Assembly (NCBI GenBank): GCA_964017185.1 | Contig: OZ024871.1 | Span: 57,339,226 to 57,403,225 of the forward strand | DNA: 64,000 nucleotides | Direction of reading: 5' to 3' | Source of the DNA: Rugalucina vietnamica | Taxonomy: Eukaryota; Mollusca; Bivalvia; Lucinida; Lucinidae | Shown here: piece by piece, positions 12,801 to 24,800 of the stretch | Layout: each line of letters opens with the position of its first letter | Position numbering within the stretch: position 1 is the stretch's first letter | Made by a program: the position numbers and the translations under genes | The notes under the pieces: model-generated | What the model saw: only the letters and a program-made list of their open reading frames with translations | Told to the model about the DNA's origin: nothing | Databases searched by the model: none

Positions 12801-15800
12801 TTTCGGGCCCAGTTACAGATAATACATTTGACTCTTCGGGCCCAGTTACAAGCAATATATTTGACTTATGGGCCCAGTTACAGATAATACATTTGACTCT
12901 TTTGGCAATTCTTTGCTTTACACTTAAATACACAATATCTTTTAGTCATTAGCCAACCCAGTATTTGTAATTGTTACACTGTTTTTATCTTCAGTTTAAT
13001 GTTCGAGCTAGCGATGGCCGTGGTAGATCTGCCATTTCTGTCTGTACGGTGGACGTGACAAGGAATGAGGAACATCCTTACTTCATCAGCACACCATACT
13101 CTTTCCCAATTGACTACAACCAGGCAGAAAATGTCACTGTCTTCACGGTCACTGGCAACGATAATGATAAACAGGTAAAACCTGGGACAAACATAAAACA
13201 TGTATCTAACACACCATGTACCCTTTCTTCATGTTGTAAAAGATATGATGAGCTGTCAAAAATAGAAAGTATACCCAAAGCGGGTAAAACACAACTTGTA
13301 GCATAGATTTTAAGTTTCTACAACATTTTACAAATAAAAGATGGCATCCTTCTGGTGCAGATAAAGCCAAGCAGACAAGCTGTTTTTGCTGATACTGGAA
13401 CACAAAATAATTTTCAATCCATGTTTTGATTCAAATTTATCATTTCTGTATTTCTCTAAACCCTGTGTACTGTATGCCCAACCAGACTTAATTTCATGAC
13501 TGTTATCTCATAAATTATTGAATTTCAAACCTCTAGCCTTCTCTGACAGAAGTACCCAGCTTGGGTTGGACATAGTTGGAAGCCTTAAACACAGGTTTTC
13601 TACTGATGATGCTTACCTGTTCAATGGAATGAGTGATTCTTAAGAATGTTTTAATTTTTTACAATAACAGGGTAATATGGTGTATGAAATAACTGGTTAT
13701 GACTCTGCACCTGGATATTTCCGTATTCGACAAAGACTCGGTGGTTTCTATGATCTGGGAGAAATCTATGTGTCTAACTCTGCAGCATTACAACGGGACT
13801 CCATCAGAAACTATGTGGTAGGTATTGTCCGGCTTCTGTATGAACTTGGTTATTGCCAGGACATAACTATGTAACATAAAACATTGCATCTGTTTATAAA
13901 CCCACTGTTGTACACAAGAAATTCTAAGGGATTTGCATTACATGCTACCTGAACAAAACCTTGAAATAATAACTTATAGTCTGTTTAATGATGAGTCATG
14001 CTTCTGTTTTATCCTTCTCCAAATCAATTGATTTTCAGCTCTTCTGATATCAAGACTCCCATCCATCATTAACTCATTTATGTGTGGCGTCCTTTTTATG
14101 GGACATAGGCAAACAGAATAGCCCACGATGTGACGCTGCAGTAACTGCACGGCTGATCAGCGCCGTTTTCTCTCCATAGATAGTGCAATACATCTTCTTC
14201 TCAAATCCGAAATTTCAAGGTTCTAGCCTGCATCTGAGATTGTACAGCCTGGTTTGTGTCGGACCTGGCCGGAAACCCAAATTGTTGGTTTTCTCACGCA
14301 CAGGCTCAGATATAAGTATGTTTATTAATACAATTTGTGTAATTCCAGCTGAGAGTGAGAACCTATGACTCCCAACTGCCAAGTGACTGGACTGAGACGG
14401 ACGTTAACATCACTGTAGTTCGTAACCCCCGCCCACCAACATGGCCGGTAAACAATCGTAACTACCAGGTGACAGTGAATGAGACTGATCGCTATAAATA
14501 CCTGGTCACAGTCGAGGCAGAAGATGCCGATGGGGTAAATACACTTTACATGATTCCTGAGAGTTTCTAAATGTTTTCCTCTTGAATTCATTCATCAGTG
14601 GTGCATGCTTGGTAGAAATTGTAGGTTTTGTGTTCCATCTCTATTCGAAATAATAAAGGCTCAATATTTATTCATCTGGAGCATGGTAATAGAGAGAAGG
14701 ACAAGCAAGCATGAGGGCTTGGGTTGGAAACTAAACTTAACCATGTAATGTTCTCGTGCAAGACATTTTATTCTCCTCTGTGTACTGGTTAAGTATCTGA
14801 GAAGGGGTGGGGAGGCTCCATCCTTACATTATACTATAATGCCAATTTGTAAACATGTGGCAAAGGTTGTATTGGTTCGATGTTCCATTAAATAAATAGT
14901 TAAAACGGGAAGGTGACAGTAAACAAGGCGAGGCAGTTCTAACTAGTACCCACAATCTATTTTTGGATCAAAATAAGGCAGTGGCGGATTTAGAGGGGGT
15001 TCAAGGGGTTCGCTCGAACCCCCCACTGTAGCCAAATTATTTCATTTTCTTGGGGGATTTCCAGAGATTTTGTGTGAAATTAGGCAATCGAACCCCCTTT
15101 TCTACATTTGAACCCCCTCTTCAGAAATCCTGGATCCGCCCCTGTAAGGTAATGATGTATACCCCTGTAAACCCCAGTTTTACTGCATAAATGTGGGGTT
15201 TAAAGGGGTATACTTTTTATGGACTTTTTCCTGACGTAAAAATGTTGTGACTGTAATGGTAACTATATTATTTACTCCAGCATGGCCTGCGTTATGCAGT
15301 GAGAAGCTCTAACCCGTCTGACTGGGGTTCCTGGTTCAGGTTACACCCGCTGACAGGGGACATCTACGTCAACGGTGATCTACGTAACGCTCCGGTCAAC
15401 ACTTACCAGGTACAGTATTGCTGCTGATGTTTTATAATAGAAACAACAGCAATAAAATAATAATTGTGATAATTGATAACAATGGTACAGAAATATTCCA
15501 TTGAACTTAACTTTCATGAATTTTATTGCTTATAAAATACATAAGGTTTAAAAAAAACAACACAAGAACACTCTTGTGAATTCAAGAACTCGCTAATAAT
15601 TCTGAAATAGATAATTCACAAAATTGAAGTCGCGAGAAAATTTCCAAATTTACAGTAATCCATAATCATAGACATCCTTACCTTGAATGTCTGCAAGAGC
15701 GTATGGCTGAATATAGAGATAGATGATATGATATGAAAAATGATTACTAACCAGGCTAACATTTGTATTATTCTGTCATTCAAAAAAAAAGTCAAAACTA

Positions 15801-18800
15801 GTAACTATTAAAAATAAAGTGTTGTTTAAGTTTAAACATACTTTCATTGCCTTCTCGGTATGATGAGTTTTGTGTACAAGTTCTGTCAACATTAGATTAC
15901 AGGCCACCCTGTGAAGCTGTTGATAGATTTATATAGATTTTTTACTAAGCTTGCTGTATCTTGCTGTTTCTCAGATATTTGTGGAGGCGTCTGACACTGG
16001 TATCCCAAGTTTGACCTCTACACAGACGTCCACCGTCACTATAACCATACTGAGAAACACACGCTGTCCATTTTTCGACACACCACTAGGAGGTTTCAGG
16101 GGAACTGTAAATGAGAATGACACAATAGGAACACTCGCCCTGACAGTGAGGGCGTCAGACCCAGACTCCCCGGTAAGTCAAGATAGGAACACTCGCCCTA
16201 ACAGTAAGGGCGTCAGACCCAGACTCCCCTGTAAGTCAAGATCGTGTCTACTCATCATTTTGATGCTTTCTGACACAAATTACTTGAACATGTAATGCAG
16301 ATTTAGATCTGAAAGGAGCTGCTGTAATTGTACATTCTGATTTTATCAATGCATTGACAATAAAAGTAACACTTATATAGGCTCATTTAAAATCTATTTT
16401 CATGACATGAATCTGAACGGTTTTCACCAAGAAATTTTTTTTAGATGATCATACATTGTTCCCAACTTGAGCAAACATTGTTATTAAAACTTCTCTTTTG
16501 CAGGATTCCCTATATCTTTCCTTCTTGAAAACGAAACAAATTTTCTCCTGATATGACAGAAGCACTTTGATTTTTATTCCAGACCTCTGATTTCGGGCAG
16601 ATTGTGTTTTCAATGGAGGCCGATGCTCTTGCACTTCAGTATTTCGAAATTGGTCCGACAAGCGGAGAGATAACTGTGCGAAGCAACCTACAGATTGGAA
16701 CAGGGGGCGCTACCCTCACATTTAGGGTAAATTGTTATTTTTGGTGTACCGGCTCACGCTAAAGTGTACTGTCAAAGTCACGTGAGAAAGAAATAGTTTG
16801 TGGAAACAAAAATATTTGTAATCATACTTTGAACCTTGGTAGAATTCTGATTATTGTGGGCTTTGAAAATATTTAAAAGCTTATCACTGAATGAAAGACA
16901 TTCTTATTGGCCATCCTATTAGTTGGTAGACCACTTTCTGGTATTTCTTTTGACATGTTTTATACTTGAGCCACTGCATAAGAAAACCAACAAAATGCTT
17001 GGGCGAAAACAAAGGTGCAGATCAGCTTTGCAGTAACTGCGAAGCTGATCATTGCCTTTGTTTTCACTACACAGATAGTACAATCCCTCTTCTACTTAAA
17101 TACAAAATGTCAAGCCTCTAACCATCTTCTGTGACTGTACAGCCCGGTTTATGTCAGACCTGGTCGGAAACCCAAATTGTTGGTTTTCTCGCGCACAGGC
17201 TCAGTTAATATAGAGAACATTGATGGTTTCAGCCTCAAATCAAGATAACAAACCCAGTAGCGGACTCTGGTTGTGATGAGAGAACGTTCGTGACGATCAC
17301 GGTGAACCGTAACCTCAACATCCCCACGTTTGACCAGCTCCTGTACAACATCACTGTGATAGAGACAGAACCAGTTGGTCTACGAGATATACTCACTGTC
17401 ACGGCCAGGGACGGTGACAGAATTGTGAGTAAAACATCACCTAGGCATCCAGATCACTCAGTAATGAATAAGTTTTCTTTCAAATGTAGTCATTAATATC
17501 TTCATACTTATCTTGAAACAGAATTCAAACAGAATTCAATAACAAATGTTTTAGCTAATAAGTGAAAGGCAGTTCAATTTTCTCCCTGTGTTTTAGTTAA
17601 AAATGTTTACTGGTAGAATGTGAATTTAAATAGTATGTATTCTTTCATAGAGTATAATTTCATCAGAAAAATCACTGCAAAGCGAAATGGAGATATGCTC
17701 TTTCAAGCTTTTATTGAGAAATTTTTAAAACATTTTCTTCATATTATTGCACATGTACAGTAACTTGAATACCTTAATGAAAGGCCTATGTTATTTGTAA
17801 ACCACAGCCGCTTTATATCATGATGGTGGAGTCTAAGTTAATTTCTGAGTTAGCTATCCAATCTTTGTTTTAATGTGGTTTAAGATGTATAGCCAAGATA
17901 GCAAAATAAGTACGAGATTCATTCAGGAGGGATTAAACAATACAGGTAATCCATGTTATTTCTAAAAATGTGTTAAACTTAACCGAGTGATACAGACATT
18001 GAGATTTGAACCGCCGCATGGGAAAACGAACAATCTGCATATGCGAAAACAAAGACGCAGATCAGCGCCTTTGTTTTTGCTACTCGGATAGTACACTTTC
18101 TCTTCTTCTTAAATCCAAAATTTGAAGCTTCTAGCCTGCTTCTGTGTCTTCACGGACCGGTTTGTGTTGGACCTGTTCGGAAATTACATTGTTGATTTTC
18201 CCACGAGGCGGCTCATTTGTATATCCTATTTCAGGCCCCACACAATTCAGTTCACTACACCATGACAGCATCTACACTCAGTCCTAATGGCTTGACCTAT
18301 TATGAACTACGGGATGAGCAGAATACAGGGAAGCTTTATGTGAAATACCCTCTGTATGAGGACAACACAAACAGAATGACTTACGAGGTGCGGACATTAA
18401 TGTTACTTGTCTTACTGTATTGTTCTAGTAACTGTTGATACATAAACATTAGAAAGTTCTTAGACAATCTTGGTTTTGAGAAAGTAGACAAAGTCAATAA
18501 ATGAAACATTGGCTCTTGGATCATATTGTAATACTTATATAGTAGTGCTAAGACGAACGGTAAAAGCATGAATTACATTACATAACATACATAAATCATT
18601 GCAAGTAAAGTGCACGTTATAGTGCACACCAAGTGCACTTAGCCACTTACTGTTTCCTTTTCGTCTTAGCTTAACAATATTTTGTCCATACATTTTCACA
18701 TTAACTCCTGGTCTACTGTCCATCTAATCAGCAGCTATGGTGTTACTTGCATACAGAGTTAGCATAATATAGGATATTTTAATGCTCTGATTTTCTTCAT

Positions 18801-21800
18801 TGTGTTTCCTTGTTTATGTAGTATTGTGGGTACATAAGCCTAGAAATGTGGGTTTGTTCTGTATCATGGCCTTAATCTCTTTGTCTTTTTCAGTTCTTTG
18901 TGACGGCAACTGACCAAGGCACCCCACCACTTGAGACACCTTTCGCTCAGCGGGCACGTGTTATCATCAACATGATCCGCAACTTGAACGCCCCAATATT
19001 CCAGAATGTAGATCAGTACAGTGTTACAATACCGTACAATCAGCAAGGTGGTGTTATATCTAATGTGATCGAGGCCACGGATGCTGATACCTATCCACTG
19101 TACCGTCAGGTGCAGTATGAGATTGTTGGCTGGGAACAGAACTATACCTCCCTGTTCAGCATTGATCGTACCTCGGGTGCCCTCTCACTGAGGAGTCAGT
19201 TGACGAATCCACGCTCTCAGTACAACCTGCTGATCAAGGCTAGTGATGGTGGCACACCTACACTGTACAGCGAAATCACCTTCAGGGTCTACATCAACTT
19301 TAACCTGAACGAACCAGTCATCAGCCCACAGAACTGTATCAGAGACATCTATGAAACTGACACCTCGTTTGCCTATACAGTTCAAGCCTCCGATGGTGAT
19401 AGGCTCCTTGCCGGTGACCCCTGGGGTAGTTTGACATACACATTGACAAGCAGCAGTCCAAATGCTGACCAGTACTTCTACATGGACGGCAATACAATAT
19501 ACCTACGCCGGCGGCTCCTAGGAAGCAGTTTTGACCAGTATAACTTCACCATATCAGTAGAGGATGGAGGAGGCGTATCAGCTCCTACTACATTGTTCTG
19601 TATAATGAACGTGATTCGGAACAATTTCCCACCCAACATCACCAACCTATATGCTGTGAAAGAGCTTGACCAGAATGTGGGGACAGGAAACGTCATCTTC
19701 ACCGTCACAGCTGAAGATAGGGACCCACCAGTAGGTCACCTAGTCTTATAAACCTGAACTTAACGGCTATGCCTATAATTCTGAGCTTTATGACCATGCC
19801 TTAGGCAAACAGTCAATATCAAAGTCTGTCAGTCTGCACTGCGTCTCGTTTTGCGAAACGTCTCAAGACATGATAAATTTTGGTTTCATAGAGAAATAAG
19901 ATAAATTATTTTAGAGCTCTACATAAATGCCCACTTCATTTACAATAGATAATTAGTGTCAAGTTTAGGACTTCTTGAGGAGATAAAATCTCAATGAGTA
20001 AATCTGTTTTTTGCAGCTTTTGAGGTCTTCTCATCTTATATTGCTGTATGATACAGGATATTTCCATGGTAACAATGCATTCTCACATTTTGACCACCTC
20101 TTCAGAAAATATGCATTTTGTGTGTTAAGTTCAAAGATCTGTAGTGTAGTATTTACTTCAGGAATGTGTATCATACCATTATTGTGCCTTCAGAAGATTC
20201 CCAGTCTGGTTCAAATGTTACTCGTTTGGCCTGTTTAGACTAAAGCTTCTTATTATCTTCCTCATTTCAGAGCACTCCATTTGGGCAGTATCAATTCACG
20301 ATAGCTTACCAGTCGGTAATGGACATGTTTGTGATCAACCCCAACACCGGTGAGATCCGAGTTGGTAGTACTGTATCTACTGAGAACATTAACGAGTATA
20401 GGGTAAGTCTGCCAGTGGGCTTCAAGTGGCAATATTTACATTTGAGCCGCCTCATGGGAAAACCAGCAATCTGCATAGGCGAAAACAAAGGCGCAGATCA
20501 GCTTTGCGGAAACCGCGAAGCTGATCAGCGCCTTTGTTTTCACTACTCGGATAGTACAATTCCTCTTCTACTTAAATCCAAAATTTCAAGCTTCTAGCCT
20601 GCTTCTGTGCTTGTACAGGCCGGTTTGTGTCGGACCTGTTCGGAAACCACATTGTTGGTTTTCCCACGAGGCGGCTCATATGTTTTCATCACTCGATACA
20701 ACCTCGCCATGGTGATTTCAATCTTAAAACGAGTCAGTTCTAACATAGTGCATGAAATTTCTAGTTCAGAATTATTGCAGTATTTCTTACAAGAGTACAA
20801 TACGTGTAGCATTGATTTATCAAATATATTTCTTTCCTTGCAAAAGTTTTGCTTGCCTTTGTTAAAGTACGAATAGATAGAGGATATTTGCTTTTTTGAG
20901 GTGAATACCAAATATATTTCATCAAGTGAGTTGAAAACATCAGAATTGTCACGAGTGCGCATTTGGTATTCACCTTAAAAAAGCAAATTTTCTTTTTATT
21001 TTATATGAAAAAAGTAGTTCCTCTTGTACAGTGAAGATATAGGCTGATATCAGTCACTAGTGATTTTTGGTATTAGTGAGATTTGATATCAGTGAAATTT
21101 CATATCAATGCAAATACCAATTTTATCAAGTTTTGATATACATGTACTTTGGTTTTCACTGTGAAGTGTAAAATAAAAGTATTTTATCATTTATTCACAG
21201 ATTATTGTTGGTGTCCGTGATGGAGGCTCTCCACCACTATGGGATTATAAGGAGTTGAAAGTTACGGTGGCATCTAACCTCCGTACACCAGAGTTCTTAC
21301 AACCATCATACACCAGAACCATCCTGGAAACCTGGAACATCAGCCAACTGCTCTTCAATGTCACGGCACGGGATCTCGATAACTTTGTGAGTGCTCTGCA
21401 GAAAGATAAACAAAAAATGCTTTTTAATGGTTTGGGCATGTCAGATCAGGTGCATGAATAGTGATGCTTTTTGTTTGTTCAGAAAAGTTTTGTATAGTGC
21501 ATCATTACTTGATTTATTTTGTCATATTGTCAACAGCTTTGAAATGTCCATTTAGTGTTAAATGTTTAGAATTACATCGACCTAGAGCCATACAGCATTT
21601 ATCATCTTGATTTAACATTGTTATGATTTTGTTTATATTGTTTGCAGTCTCCCAACAACCTGTTGACATACACGTTTGCAACCCCCCAGAACTGCTTCAG
21701 GATAGAGACAGACACTGGCTTGATTTATGCAAAACAGTCGTTCACCCAGGGCCGCTGTAGGGCTGGAAACTTCTTCGTAAGTACTCAACATCTTAGCTAC

Positions 21801-24800
21801 ATTGAAAAATATGTTTATTAGAGTATGGTAGTCAAGATGTTTTACCAAATAAATAGGTGTATGAACTTTACTGCTTAAATCTACTAAATACCTTAATATG
21901 AAGTCAGATGTTTCTGTCAGTTGTCCATACTAAGATATGAGCCGCGTCATAAAAAAACAGGATTATTGCATATGCAAAAACAAAGGCGCAGATCACTGCA
22001 CAACTGATCAGCGCCTTTGTTTTCACTTCATGGATAATACAATCCCTCTTCTTCTTACATCCAAATTTTCAAGCTTCTAGCCTGCTTCTGTGACTATACA
22101 GGCTGGTTTATGTCAGACCTGGTCGGAATCCCCGTGGACCGGTTTTCTTGCGTCGCGGCTCATATGTTGTTGGTGAACAGCCATAGAACCTTGTAGAATC
22201 TGCATCTACCAACCTGTGTGTAATAAACTCTTTAGTGATACTGATGCACAAATACGGACTAAACTAGCTTTGTACCTGTTCCACGCCACGGACAGACGCA
22301 CCAATTATATAGAGTCTTCATTAATAACATTATTTCCATTATGACTATGCACCAGTACATATATGCATATTCTGTATATGTATTTATGTTGTTATTGACT
22401 AGTGGCCTGAATCAATGAATAAAAATTTGTATCTTGTGTTTCAGTTTGAAGTGAAGGCTTGTGATAACGGATCACCGAGTTTGTGTGCGATAAATAATGC
22501 CCAGGTGTCAGTGTTTGTGATGAGGAACGATAATGAGCCGTACTGGGTGAATCTACCCAACATAACCAGTATCAACGAGAATCTGCCCGCTGGTTCTGCC
22601 ATCTTTACACTGCTGGCTAGAGATAATGACACCACGGTAAGCACTGCACTGCTACCATTAAATTGCCATATATTTTATTATTGGATTATTGGATTGGAAA
22701 AAAGTTCTCTTACTCTTAATAATAGTTTTGATGGTGTTCGGCTGCTCTAGCATATTTTGATCAAGAACAAGAAACTTTGATCATATATAATCAAATGGTA
22801 CACATATTCTGCTACAGTCAACATTGTGTGTTGTAAGGTACAATTTCAAAGATTTATTTCTAAGTTTAAAGATTGAGTAGATATTCTATGATTTATAGTT
22901 GTTATATTTTACTCCACAGGTTCCGTTCAACGTGATAACGTACTCCGGCTTCAACACAGTGTCGAGCCAGATGTTTATTATTGACCCAAATAATGGAACA
23001 GTTACTATAACCGGCTCAATCTTCCCCGACACACGCACAAGTTACTTGGTATGATGCTCTGCTTTTGTTCTCTCATTCTAGTCAGTGTTAAAATACTCAC
23101 ACCTACAGTGCTACAGATAAGCAGCGTATCTGCGTATTTACCCAATTGAAATGTCTTAAAACCCAATTAAGATTTACAGGTCTGCATACAGAAAAGCAAA
23201 AGAAATCTTCGATAGGCAAATCAGATTATTTTCTTTGCGTACAGCCCTATTTCAATTCATGTCAAAATACAGGATGTTTACCAAATTGTGCTTGCACATG
23301 CGTGTAGTTACAATCGAGCACATGTGTCTATTTTTGGAATTTTACCATTCATACTGTATAGAGCGTCTTGATGATCAAAACTATGAGCCAAGAATTTCAT
23401 CCAATCGATTTTCGCCGCCAGGTTGCGCTAGAGAATAGACTTGCGCAGTATGAATTGTACTTTCAGTTTGACTGGGAGAAAAGGAAGCCCAATTCTTTAG
23501 CTTATTTCTTTCAATAATGACCCATCAGATTTAATTTATTGTATGTAAAGTTAAGAACACTTGTTAAAATTTTATCTTTCATTATTTCCAAACAAACAAT
23601 TCATTGATTCTGCAATTAAAAGCTAAAGAGCATTCTAAAATGTTACGCAACTTACGATCTTTGTTAAACGTACCCCTCCCACTATGCTTGTATTATAGAC
23701 AGCGTGATGGCTCTGCATCTAGTTGCATTAGTTTATATAAAAATAGATCAATTTCAGATATCACCTCATTGAGCAAAACACTGTTTTTACAACAGGAAGC
23801 AGCTTCCTAAATATTTTATGTCATTTTGTCTTTTCTTGTTGCATAAACAAGTATTAGCTTTTAGAAAAAGCTTAATAACACAGACCTGTAGTCAGTGATA
23901 ATTGAGTATCACTTACAATGTTATAGCAAATGAGCCGAGATACCTTCAAATCAAGAGGCAAATCATTTATTAATGAAACACATGATTTTTGTTTTTAATT
24001 TTAACTTTTACTTTCATCCTCAATTAGGATACCCAATTCAAAAACGTGAAGTACCCAATTCGAAATTTTAAAACTTATATTTTTACCCAATGGAATCCGA
24101 AATACCCAATTAAGCCAAAAAGAGGTGGGTAAATACTCGTTGACCCTCAATCCTTATCCGGAGCACTGCACCTAACCTTGTTAGATGCCATTAAGGGTTA
24201 GTGTATTGCTAAACAAACCAAAAAACAAATTTATTGTTTGACATGTATATGTAAACCCATACACTGCATATACATTTATTTTACCTGACCTGTTAACAGA
24301 ATGCTGGGGTTAACTCATTTAAGCCTGGGATCCCTTTTATGGGACATAGGCAAACAGTATAGCCCCAGATGTGAGGCCGCAAAACGCGGCGTCCCATCTG
24401 GGGCTATTCTGTTTGCTCGGAGGAATTTCATCGAAAAATGGAATAAAATTTGAAAATCCTACCTGAAGCCTCTAAAAATGAAAGTGGACTAATCCAAATG
24501 ATAATGATGGGAAAATCTATTCGTCAAGTATGGGTTAATTTATGTGTGTATTTCTTTGTCACAGCTGATCGCCACGGCAACAGATGGTGGTACCCCACCA
24601 AAGAGCATCAACTCCTACCTGAGGGTGGAGGTGAACAGAAACCTACATGCTCCACAGTTCAACGACTCAATATTGATCTTGAATATCTACGAGGATCAAC
24701 CACGAGGAGAGTTCAAACAGCTAGATGCCTATGATGAAGATACAAAGGTAAACTTGGGTTACACGGCCATGTGGTGTCTTAGGCTTTAATTCAGATGTAG

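Noticed and set aside
12193..12933. Long open frames on both strands (246 and 217 codons)
   Set aside because: They are translations of a 33-bp tandem repeat inside an intron. An 11-residue periodic protein open on both strands is an artefact of unit length.
20443..20678. Recurring peptides such as ENKGADQL and LLLKSKISSF
   Set aside because: They are conceptual translations of MITE-A copies, seen at many places and in both orientations. No conserved start, stop or splicing supports a protein.
23235..23810. Transposase remnant in the 1.06-kb element
   Set aside because: The two frames of about 67 codons show no recognisable catalytic or DNA-binding motif, so I treat the element as non-autonomous.
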